Source: Trebouxia sp. TZW2008
Taxonomy: Eukaryota > Chlorophyta > Trebouxiophyceae > Trebouxiales > Trebouxiaceae
Assembly (NCBI GenBank): GCA_002118135.1
Contig: BDIU01000034.1
Span: forward strand, 62,001 to 126,000
Length of the DNA stretch: 64,000 nt
Direction of reading: 5' to 3'
Shown here: piece after piece, positions 55,001 through 64,000 of the stretch
Position numbering within the stretch: the first letter of the stretch is position 1
How the letters are laid out: each line of letters opens with the position of its first letter
Translations under genes and position numbers: made by a program
Notes under the pieces: generated by a model
Seen by the model: the letters and a program-made list of their open reading frames with translations, nothing else
Told to the model about the DNA's origin: nothing
Database searches by the model: none

Positions 55001-58000
55001 TCATGACAGTGAACAGCATGGAAGACAGTGATCAGAATTGGAGACAGGAGGACTATGGGTGCTGTCAAGGAGCTAAAACTACTACTCTATGCTTGAACAG
55101 CTATTGCAGATGCATGTGGTGGCAGCTTACCCCGTCAGGCAAAGTCTTTTTGTTGTTTTTGGCCATGCGGGTCAAGGTCTCTCGCAGCTTGTTCTGCTTA
55201 TACCTGCCAGGATTTAGATGCCCAGCCCTGCAACAACAGATCATGATCATCTACAGCAAACTCTCATTGTAAGGACACTCAATGTAAGAATGATCTCACT
55301 GTAAGGACAGCGCCATTCGTAATGAATGACTGCATTCTGACTGCAGCGGTCCCTCTGAGCAAGGACAACTTCATGTCAAGACAAATTTTGTGGTGACCAA
55401 AGCAGTCGTTACACAGAGAAGTCACTGTACACAGGCTCATGTTGGCCAGTGTAGGGCCGGGAGGCTAGAGCAAGGTCGAGCAATCATGGTGATGTAGAGG
55501 GTCATTGATTGCAATCTGTGTCGCCAAAACGGATGGAGTGCAGACTGAGCACAAACAAGGCAGGGTTGCAGACTTGCCAAGACCAGACATGATCTGTCTG
55601 TAGATGTCAGCTTGCATGCTGGGGCTGAGATCAGTGAACAGCTGTTTTGGCTGAACAGGGACAAGCAACAAAGATAAGCTCTCTTACCACTGCTCCTGCA
55701 TGCCGTGAATTTGACAGCAGCCTGTGTGCTGGGGCTGAGGTCAGCGAACAGCACTGCCAGTGAGAGACAAGCAAGACAGATAGAAACCCAGAGACAATTG
55801 GCAGACAACTGTTTACAAGGATCTCATCTCCCTTCCTGCACAGTTTTAACGGTTTAGGACAGCACAGGACCGCACTGGTTGGAGACAGTTGATTGCTCCA
55901 GTACATACCTAGCTGGGCTTGCTGAGCCTGTCCAGCATACATCCAGAATGAAAGAAACGAAAACAGATAGCAAAGGTCACCACTGCAGTTTGCTATCAGC
56001 ATGCTTCCGATGGCTGTCAAGCCAGGCATTGGAGTGCAATTGGCAACTAGCTTCAACTGCTGCAGATTAGAAGGGAGCACAAGAAACAAGCTCACCATCG
56101 CAGCCTGCTAAAAACAGGAATGCTGTGCTCACTGGGGCAGCCCATGAGGTGTTTGCGAATTACAGACAAGCAACAGCCAAGCTTGCCTTTGCAACTTTGC
56201 TTGCATCCTTTCTTATTGCTTTTTTTCTTTTTTTCCTTTCCCTTTGTCCCTCTTTTTTTGTCTTCCTTACTTGCTTATAGGATGCAGATGATAGAGACAA
56301 GCTCACCACTGTAGTTTGCTGAGACCAGGCATGCTGTGCTCATTGGGGCAGCCCATGATAGCCTGGATCTTCTCCAATTGGTCCAGCTCATCTTTGCCAG
56401 GAAAGATGGGCTTGCCCACTAACAGCTCTGCAAAGATGCAGCCCACGCTCCACATGTCTATCTCTGTGTTGTAGTCCTCTGCTCCCAACAACAGCTCTGG
56501 GGGCCTGCAGGGCACAGCCCCTGTGTCAACATGATCGGTACTCGCTGTCATGTTTTTGTTTTGATGTAGGGTTGATGTAAAGATGCATCTACGCTCCACA
56601 TGTCTATCTCTGTTATAATCCTCTGTTCCCAAGAATGGCTCTGGAGGCCTGCAAGGCACAGTTCCTGTATTGTTACAATCTGTGCTTGCTGTCACGATTT
56701 TGCGTCAAGTGTCTATCTCTGTGTGGTAAAGCTCTGCTCCCAAGAACTCCTCAAGGCGGCTTCAAGGCACAGCATCTCCATTGGCATGGTGTTAAGTGTT
56801 TGCTGTTCCCTGAGGCACTCGTGCTATCGTCTGCACTATACTGCACAAAACCAGCATGCTATTGTGCAAGTCCTCTAGCTGCTGGACTGCTGCTTTGCAC
56901 TTTGAAGCAGATCAGGCAGCGTAGAAGGAGAGTGTGATGCAGCAAGTGAAAAATGGTCATGATGAAAGCTCATAAGCTACATCTTATCTTTGCCAGTTGC
57001 CTGCAAATCATCTGAAGTTATGACACCATCAACTGCTGACTGGCCTGTAAGGACAAAGACTGTCTTATGGCGGCAGTGCTCAAGTCAAGCCACATTGCTG
57101 ACACACACCTCAAAGTACTATATGCATCATGCCACATCTCAATGCTTGTGCTAGTGTGAGTTGGGCAACAAGCCTGCATGAGTCTGTGCAAGCATCACCA
57201 GTCGCCGAGCAGCTTATGCAAAGCTGATTGGCTCAGATTTGATTGAGAACAACATTTGTTAGTTCGAAATTCTCTGCTCTGTCTGGACATGATAGGTATA
57301 GTAGTAGATATCATAATGAGACAATGGATTGTCGACGCTTTTTAGCAAAGGTGACAGGTATGAATGGCATGAGTCCTGTCTTCCCAGGCTGGCTTGTTCT
57401 GGGCATCACGTAAGGGCGTCTGATGTTCAACTGACTTGAAACGACACTGTCTTGTGACATTCAACAACGGTGTGTACAGATCAACTGCTCATTGCTGCTG
57501 GGTCTGTTCTGCTGATTGGTCAAAGCTTACCTATACCACAAGGTGATGACCCTGTTGGTGAACTTGGGATGCTCTAGATGGGTTAGGGTGTGGCGAGCTA
57601 GCCCAAAATCAGCCAACTTGAGAATGCCTTCGTTGTTGATCAGTAGATTGGATGCTTTGAGGTCCCGATGGACTACTCCATTGATGTGACAGTGTGCAAG
57701 GCCACTGCACAACTGCTTCATGTATGTCTTGATCTGTAGGGGAACACGGCACCATTCAGCAGAATGCTGCTGTGACTCGTGGAGATTGTCATGCTCTGTT
57801 ACGCATACTGCAAACCAGCAGGCTGCGCTCAAAAATATTGAGCAACATCAGGAGAATTTACTGTTTTTCATATTGCTGCCCGGCATGTGCTTTTCAATGA
57901 CTGATGATAGCAAATGCTGCATCAACAACTGTGGCTCACCTGTGGGACAGTGAAGCGTGCGCCTTCTCTTTCCATCAGACCAGTAAGATCATGGTCCATG

Positions 58001-58490
58001 TAGTCAAAGACCATGTATATGCTTCCCTTCATGCCATTCACTCTGTGCACTGCACATGGCAAGATCAGTCAGCAGATGAGACTACATATGTCTTGAACAG
58101 TCAAGGAGGTGTACCTTGGGAACGGACGATCTCCCGCAAGCAGATGACATTCTCATGGTTCAGTGACTTCAACAGCTTGATCTCTCGAATTGCTGTGATA
58201 GGAAAGCCTTCCTTTTCGTTGTCCATGCGTATTTTCTTGAGAGCAACTTTGTCATGAGGGCTCCCTTTCGGTGTCGCAAGAAACACCTCGCCGTATGTTC
58301 CTTCCCCTATCTGAGGTCCTTTGTCATAGCACTTTTCTATGCTTCGACATCCACCAAAAGTGTCAGCAGAGTCAGCTACGTTGGGCAATTCCACCTTCCA
58401 TTTAGAAGGTCCAGGTGTGCGAGGAGTGGTACGCGGCGTTGAGCTTATAGCTGGAGGCTTGCCCGGCTGCACCATGCGAGCAGGCGGCAT
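52046..58490 (-). CDS. CDKC: Cyclin-dependent kinase C (CDK9/P-TEFb type)
   Basis: Nuclear kinase that with cyclin T phosphorylates the RNA polymerase II C-terminal domain. Exons 58490-58115, 58049-57940, 57733-57531, 56504-56307, 55227-55131, 54725-54654, 53783-53609, 53093-52860, 52347-52046 (TGA); all phases agree, 588 residues. Motifs: Gly loop [34 protein letters not shown] (the PITAIRE helix diagnostic of plant CDKC), [17 protein letters not shown], a [10 protein letters not shown] block split by an intron, [29 protein letters not shown], then [20 protein letters not shown], the CDKC-specific block after the kinase fold. The long C-terminus is Gly/Pro/Gln/Arg-rich, as in plant CDKC. Fusion or truncation not seen. 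Confidence 0.92.
52664..52735 (-). repeat. Decayed copy of CDKC exon 8 end
   Basis: On the minus strand GCCTCCCTGGGACTGTCCCT, then AGAGGGGCTG and CAGTGCAG|GT, repeat the end of exon 8 (52925-52857: GCCTCCCTGGGGCTGTTCCT). The copy is frameshifted relative to the exon reading frame. Confidence 0.75.
54480..54640. repeat. Minisatellite in a CDKC intron
   Basis: Four or so degenerate units built on CAGATGAAGGGCAGATGCAG and CGCAATGCAGTGCAGAACAG. Lies just downstream (minus sense) of CDKC exon 6. The repeated GCAATGCAGTGCAG words give many spurious ORFs. Confidence 0.8.
55258..55437 (-). mobile_element. MITE-like dispersed repeat, copy 5 (inverted)
   Basis: Reads on the minus strand: TGTACAGTGACTTCTCTGTG at one end, core CAGAGGGACCGCTGCAGTCA, and TTACATTGAGTGTCCTTACA near the other end, closing with a TACAGCAAACTCTCATTGTA terminus (as read on plus). 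Both outer ends begin TACAG. The terminus style recalls pogo/Tigger-type elements with TA target sites, but that is inference. Confidence 0.65.
55974..56152 (-). repeat. Two downstream copies of CDKC exon 4 end
   Basis: 56152-56091 repeats GGGCTGCCCCA(G/A)TGAGCACAGC through to a GTGAGCTTG donor; 56042-55974 is a weaker copy (GCCTGGCTTGACAGCCATC, CAAACTGCAGTGGTGACC). The true exon end is at 56307. Confidence 0.75.
56590..56771 (-). repeat. Two upstream decayed copies of CDKC exon 4 start
   Basis: 56665-56590 and 56771-56709 repeat the beginning of exon 4 on the minus strand (first copy: CCAGAGCCATTCTTGGGAAC, AGAGGATTATAACAGAGATA). Both have lost reading frame: the first by a small deletion in the DYNTEIDMW region, the second by several changes. 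The intact exon is 56504-56307. Confidence 0.85.
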
Positions 58491-59347
58491 GCTTGTGCAA
58501 AGCAGTCTGCTGCCCCCGCTTACTGCAAATCAGATGCACAGGCAGAAGCTGCACTTTATGACTTAGTCAAATCTGGTCAAGTGTGTCGCTTGCAATGCAC
58601 TGGGGTAGACCATGGGTAGCCCACAAAACGTCCAATTTGAAGGTCACCCTATTGGGGCTCAGCACAAGTGATCAGCCTCATGAGTCTGGCCGCAGCTTGA
58701 CTTCCCTTTCACGACAAATTCATGAGGAAACATCACTAAGTCTTTAAGTCTTCGATTGTATTGCTGGCTGTGCCATTGCCGAGCTACAGACGTCAACATG
58801 CAATGTCTAAAACGCAGGCACGTCAAGCAGATGTGTAGATGTAGGTTGGAGGCCACACAGCTATGGCAGCACGCATCATGTTATGAGTTCTGGGCCTGGG
58901 CTTTAACAGGTCTCTCGCCACGCATGCTTTTTCACGGATGCCAGGAGGCACTGCGGCATAGCAGTGCCATTGAATTATATGACAATGTGCCTTCCTCAAC
59001 ATTGTCAGCACCAAGTCAAAACTTGCATGGCCAAATTGTTTTGATGCTTGCTCACACTTTCAATTACAACTCCGCTGCGAGTGGCGCATGAGCGCCTGAC
59101 ATTCCATGGAGAGATGATTTTACCGAATGTGTTGCACATGCCTGCAGGCCAAAGTAGAGAGATTGGTTTGTGTCATCAGGGATACATAAGCAAACTTACA
59201 CAGCTGGGCATTGCATGATGACTGCATGTCTGACATGAGCAGACATGCAAGACAGACAATCACATAACATGCAGCAGCCGTGCAGCATCACAGAGGAACA
59301 TATCACCTGCCTAGCAATCATTATGCCTGCAAGTGTTGTTCAAAGGA
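58491..59347. other. Intergenic
   Basis: Upstream of CDKC and downstream of the LRR gene, both on the minus strand. It should hold the CDKC promoter. No coding signal recognised. Confidence 0.4.
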
Positions 59348-61160
59348 TCAAGCTACAGTCTCACCTGCATGGGCCGTTACCTCTATGTGCCTGAGTTGTC
59401 GCAGCTGCTTGATAGCGGTCAGCTGCTCAGGACTTGGCGGCAAAGGCATGGTGAGCTTCTTGAGGTTGGTCAAATTACTCAGCTTCTCTAGTGCAGTGGC
59501 ACAGCCATCCCATAAGTTCAGGTGAACAAGCTTCTCAGGCAACTGTGGGAGTGTTGTCAAAGCCTTGTCCCTTGGTACTGCATGGCCCCCTAAGTGCAGA
59601 TGAGTCAGGTTGCTGAGGATCGCCAGCACTTCAAATTCATGCGACTCCCTTTTCAAGACATTATGCAAGTACAGCTTCTGCAACGATGTGGGCAAAGCAA
59701 TCATTGGTGCCTCGTGACCCCTGTGTGTAACACCTAGGCTGACTAAAGAAGAGCAAGCTGAAAGCATTACTGAAGTGCAAGCTGTACCAGAGATATACAG
59801 TTCCCTGAGGTGTGAGTTAGCAGAAAAGATAATGCCGTCCATATCAAGGTGCTCAGGAACACAAGCGCTTGCATGAGACACGTCCAAGAGCTCGAAATTG
59901 GGCAATGCGTGAAGCGCAATTGGCCACTCTGTGGCATCAGCACTGGGAAAATGCGTAAAAAGAGTCAACGGTAATGTATTGGTCCAAGGACATTGAGCAA
60001 AGCAGGAAAATTGACCTGCAACTTTTAAAACGGGTCTTGGGCATGGTGTGCTCTGGGATTTGAACTGGTTGCATGAGTGCCTGTAAAGATGTGAGCTCTA
60101 CATCAGCGTTGAGTTGGTTGTAAAGAAAAGCAAAGGACTGCAAGTGAGCATTCTTGCCAGCAAAGTCCTTTTGGAAAAGTCCTATTTGACTGCTGTATGT
60201 GATCTCCAGTATGTGCAGGGACGGGATGTGCAGCAAGTCCCCAAGATGCATGCATGTGGCGTTCGACTCTTCTGAGGGACTGGAGACATAGATGTTGGAC
60301 AGAAGCAGCTCTTCAAGCCGTGGCGTGTTGCGCAGCATTGCTGCTATGAGTCTGTCACAGGAGATGTCTGTATCTCTCAACTTGAGGCTTGTCAAGCTTG
60401 TGGCTTGACTCCAGACTTGTATGGCTGCTTGCTCATTTGCTTGTGCATCAGCTTCTGGCAAAGCTACTGGCACAGCTAGACCTAACAGTCCAAAGGCGAC
60501 TGGTGTTGAGTTGATGCTCAGGTGCTGAAGCTGCCGCCCTGTAACGAGTTTGGTCAAATTCAATGGCCCAGCTGCACGAATGCCTGCTAGCTCAAGCCAT
60601 ATAAGGCTTGCTGGCAGGGTTGTCCAGCTGTTCTTGCTGCTTGTGCCATATTGACTTCCTGCCAGAATCAAAACTCGCAGGTGCTGCAGCTGGCTGACAA
60701 TGTCCAGTTCGTAGAGCCCACCGTTGATGTCCCGCATATGTAGCGTGTGCAAGCTTGTAAGCTGGCTGAATGAGCAAAGGGCTGGACAGGGCAGGAAGTG
60801 GTCCAGTATTAGCTGGCAGCATGATGTCGGAAGACTGACCAGCATGTCCGCTGCCCAAGCTGTTTCATCTGGGCTCCAAGCATGCCGCCGAGCTTGTGGC
60901 GAGAGCCACATCCCGCCGTGGGTCTGCCAGTCAGCGCTTTTCACTAAAGTCAGTTTACTCAAGTCGGGAATCTGACGCAAGTAGCTTGCCGGAAACCTGC
61001 TGATGGTCAAACGGTTGCTGAAAAAGCTCGTTTTGGTAGTACAAGCGCGAAATACATCATGCCAGGGCTTGCAGGCACAGGCAGCGGCGCAGTTGTCGGT
61101 GTGATCAAGCTGTGACAGAAAGCACCGTGCCAGCACATCAGGCGAGCAAGCTGACCACAT
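59348..61160 (-). CDS. F-box-like leucine-rich-repeat protein, paralogue
   Basis: Two exons, 61160-60016 and 59942-59348 (TGA), separated by a 73-base intron; the junction keeps frame (RFKSC then SADATEW). About 579 residues. The N-terminus (WSACSPDVLARCFLSQLDHT, DNCAAACACKPWHDVF) matches the F-box-like start of the gene at 50351. LRR phrases follow throughout: FSQLTSLHTLHMRDI, LTSLKLRDTDISC, TPRLEELLLSNIY, NLTHLHLGGHAV, LSNLTNLKKLTMPLPPS. The exon may instead splice at a GTGAGA just before the stop (TAHAG|GTGAGA). Start ATG 61160 is the first in frame. SCF-type role is a family inference. Confidence 0.72.
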
Positions 61161-61937
61161 TGCCCGCGTGCTGACAGCTCGAAGTTGCAGGACCAAGCTC
61201 TGCTGGCTTGAGAGCGAAGCTGATGTCTGCGGCGAAGCTCAAACGGCGTTGAAAGTTGCAGCTCAAAGCCCCAGATGTGGTCTCGGAGCAAATGTACACA
61301 AGTACAATCAGGATCAGTAAGGACCGCATTAAAAATAAAGAAACAACTGTATAGTCAGGCATGTTTTGAATGCTTGACAGATAATTGTTTGTTTTCAGAT
61401 TCATGAAACCATGCATTTAAATTTACAGGGTTTTAGTAAGGCTTCTGCACACACCCACAGACTCCCATGCTTACATATCCATGACAGAACCCTAGCAAAC
61501 ACTGTTATGAACCCTATGGTCAGTGATCAGTGTTGTGTATATATATACGATGCTACCAGAGAAATAAAGCAGTGTTGTAAATATATATATACTTGATATT
61601 ATTACGTCCTCGCTGAGGCCATCCCATTGTGCCATCCTTATAACAAGATGGAGTGTTCATGAAACGACTTCCGACCTGCCCGTTCGATCGACACGACAGC
61701 GCTCGATTGTGCTTAGTGCACCAGCAGCTCTCAGGGGTCCCTCGATCGAGAGAGAGGGAGACACTACACGACTGTATGCCTTTGAGGCTCTGCAGCTTTT
61801 GCGAGGCTGCGCAATACCTGATCGGCTAGGCCATTCTTTTTGAGCTCCCAAAGCCCAGTTGGAGTGAGTACATATGAGTGCCGCGACATCCCATCCGCTG
61901 GTAAGCCATAGCCTCGACAAGCAGGACTTCAACTGCA
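61161..61937. other. Divergent intergenic region with AT microsatellites
   Basis: Promoter space between the LRR gene (-) and the PAS gene (+). Short TATATATA runs lie at 61539-61547 and 61581-61591. The missing start exon of the PAS gene may be here; ATGAGTGCCGCGACATCC at 61875 followed by a GTAAGC is a candidate but would need a 37-base intron. Confidence 0.4.
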
Positions 61938-64000
61938 GCTGAAATTTCCCCTCGTAGACTTCATCCGCTCCCGTGCAGGAAGCCACCGGCTTCTTGCAAG
62001 GCAGTGCTCCGCATTGTGCCCTCCTGACGCCATATCAGCAGATCTTGCCGAGAAAGTTTGGACGGCGGCTGACTTGCAGATACTGCATCAGCTGCGAGTT
62101 CCTGTGTCTGTAGTAGCCCTAGGCATGTACAGTGCAGCTCACAGGTTTGGCAGCCCTTTGCATACACTCCTGACAAGCGCAAAGGCATCCTTAGAAAGCT
62201 TGATTCCGCTTGCTGACAGCTGTCAAGTCCTTGCAGCAGGGACATTGTTCACCCAGCAGCTCGAGTCCTGTTCTACAACATTGAAGCATTCAGGCGTTTT
62301 GGTTCTGCCAGATCTGTTGCATCCAGTGCAGACGTGGCCAATGCATTGGGTGAAGAAACAGTGCGAGTGTGGCAAGTATGGCAGCTGCAAATCAGCAAGG
62401 TGAAGGACTGTGCAGATTGCACTCTTGCACAAGGCATCTGTGCTGCTGCTGCCATGCTCACAGCGCATCAGAGCTGCACAGGCAGCCTGTATTGCACTGT
62501 ACTGACAGTTCAATTGAACGCTGTTGTCATTAGGCGCTACACACACAGTACTCAATGCCAATGCAATGTTTGCAGCTTGTTGTCACCGTATGCTGTGGCG
62601 GATGGCAGCATGCACATCTCTCAACAAAAAGTCAAGCACCACATCCAAGAGCCACTAGCTGAACAGCACTCATGTTGCTGGCAGGGAGAGGCTGTCATGC
62701 AGCCCTCTTCTGATATCACTCCTTTGCTTCAGCTTTGCTTTCAAGGCATCCCTCCAAACACGGCGATTGAGGCAAGACTCGACAGTAAGGTACATTGCAT
62801 GCTTGTCTGGCGTAACAGATGTGTGCACTTGCATGTGACTGAGCTAAGCATCTGAGCATCATGAAGATGTCCATGCATTTGAGCATGTGCTTGTAGACTT
62901 GGTCATGCCATGAACAAGTGTCTGTAGCTTGCACATGCTCTTGATAAGTCATGCAAGAAGCGCAGGCGTTGACGAGTACACACATCACCACCCTTGAGAT
63001 CTTTGCCTTACCGCATGTATGCAGCCAATCAACCGGGCAGAATAGAATTGGCAGTTTTGCACATGGCTGAGATGGGCGCAAGCATAGAAGATTTGCGTAT
63101 CAAAGCTTAGCATCACAGGGACCCCTTCCACACCTTCATGTTCAATGCTGATGGGGACCTGCTGAGTGCCAACAAGGCTGCCCTGCAAGCTTGCAAGAAT
63201 AGTATAGCGGGTAGGTGATAGCAGGTAGCAGGGTAGGGCTGTGTTTACATCTGGATGCTGCATGGTGCTTGCACCGCCTGTAAAACGCAAGTGGACCATT
63301 CATCAGCACATGCCATGTTCTGTAGACAGGAGCATGCTGTTAAGTATAACATGCATATGCATGACAGCAGGGGAAGGCATGTACATGCATTTTGGCTCCA
63401 TCAGCTTGTTGTACGCGCTGGTTAATATGCACAGTCACTTTTGCATAGTGTATCTTGGCAGCTCTGTTCCTCTCAGCCATCATAAGCGCTCATAGTTGCC
63501 ACATGAATTGATACTTGCAATACCTCTTGTGCAGTGTCTATAGCACAACAGCAGCTGACACGTTGTTGCTGCATGATCGCATCTGCTTTGCTGCCACGGC
63601 GCACACGTCATTACTGATTGACACACTCCAGTTTGACACATCTTATGTATGGCTTCATGCAACTTTAGGATGTGCGTCATGCATTCAAAGACCCTCTCAG
63701 AGCCTCCCATCACCACATCATCTCAAGCACATGCTGCCAAAAGTCAGTAGTTCAACTGCTGTTCATGCAACTTGCGCTTGCAAAAGTCTTGGACCCTATC
63801 TGCCTGTTTCCACAGTCAATCGCTGCATGATATGTCGAAACAGAGCACAAGCAGCTATGCCATTTGGCAGCGTTCTCTGCAATCTTTGCAACCTCCTATC
63901 ATCAGCGTTTTCTCCAATGTCGTCAAGGGCATCAAAACATGTTATGGCATGTGAAGGGCTTTGCACACGGAACCAGCTCGAGGTGTATGTGCTTGCTTGA
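61938..64000 (+). CDS. PAS-domain protein, incomplete at right edge
   Basis: Partly resolved gene. An open stretch 61938 to ~62329 encodes LKFPLVDFIRSRAGSHRLLA, AISADLAEKVWTAADLQ and LGMYSAAHRFGSPLHTLLTS. Around 62690-62790 comes a shorter stretch (ITPLLQLCFQGIPPNTAIEA). At 63013-63209 the frame reads GRIELAVLHMAEMGASIEDL, then, after an in-frame TAG, HHRDPFHTFMFNADGDLLSA with NKAALQAC, the start of a PAS sensory domain, ending at a GTAGGT donor. A likely further exon begins at 63816 (SLHDMSKQSTSSYAIWQRSL, VVKGIKTCYG) and may splice at 63952 beyond the window. Junction phases here are not all resolved. Output domain unknown (algal PAS proteins are often cyclases or kinases). Confidence 0.45.

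Noticed and set aside
63111..63119. Reassigned stop codon (TAG = Gln) as in some ulvophyte algae
   Set aside because: The other gene models use no in-frame TAG/TAA, and one gene ends in TAG. A single site does not support a variant code.
63013..63290. Minus-strand exon-like ORF with good splice sites (GGASTMQHPDVNTALPCYLL)
   Set aside because: Initially attractive, but the opposite strand reads as a PAS domain (FMFNADGDLLSANKAALQ), which is the better explanation.

Overview
This is nuclear DNA of a eukaryote, most likely a green alga (Chlorophyta; Trebouxiophyceae is my guess from general flavour, not proven). Genes are broken into many short exons. Almost every 3' splice site reads TGCAG, donors are mostly GTAAG/GTGAG, and a few introns look like GC-AG. 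Plant/algal signatures include a CDKC-type kinase with a PITAIRE helix and Gly-rich tail, a plastid-type S4 RNA-binding protein, a DUF676 esterase, a Rubisco-methyltransferase-like SET protein, and a Ser-Pro/Pro-rich (hydroxyproline-rich-glycoprotein-like) extracellular stalk.

Layout. 1-5310 (+): 3' part of a coiled-coil protein kinase gene. 6069-9518 (+): DUF676-type serine esterase. 36669-10056 (-): one giant gene of about 26.6 kb. I could follow at least 37 exons; from exon 6 to the stop codon every junction keeps reading frame. It encodes a polycystin-family channel of roughly 4,680 residues: signal peptide, LRRs, a repetitive S/T/P/V stalk, three Ig-like (DUF5011/HYR-like) domains, a polycystin extracellular domain, channel helices and a long cytosolic tail ending in a coiled coil. 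37143-39130 (+): S4-domain (YlmH-like) plastid protein, divergent from the giant gene. 41628-40518 (-): small membrane protein. 44173-43080 (-): Mediator subunit MED6. 44554-49135 (+): SET-domain methyltransferase. 50351-51478 (+): LRR protein with an F-box-like start. 58490-52046 (-): CDKC (CDK9/P-TEFb-type kinase). 61160-59348 (-): a related F-box-like/LRR protein. 61938 to the right edge (+): PAS-domain gene, incomplete.

Two things stand out. First, the giant polycystin: its architecture appears to replace the first channel helix with a cleavable signal peptide plus an enormous glycoprotein-like ectodomain. Second, nearly every multi-exon gene carries partial tandem copies of its own exons, including the splice site, in the neighbouring intron. 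Most copies are decayed, but some are open and in phase. This looks like a local mechanism that makes or remodels introns. A dispersed, MITE-like repeat (five copies) also sits in introns and between genes.

Gene models are hand-spliced from sequence. Exon ends were chosen by splice consensus, reading-frame continuity and family resemblance; none has transcript support here.
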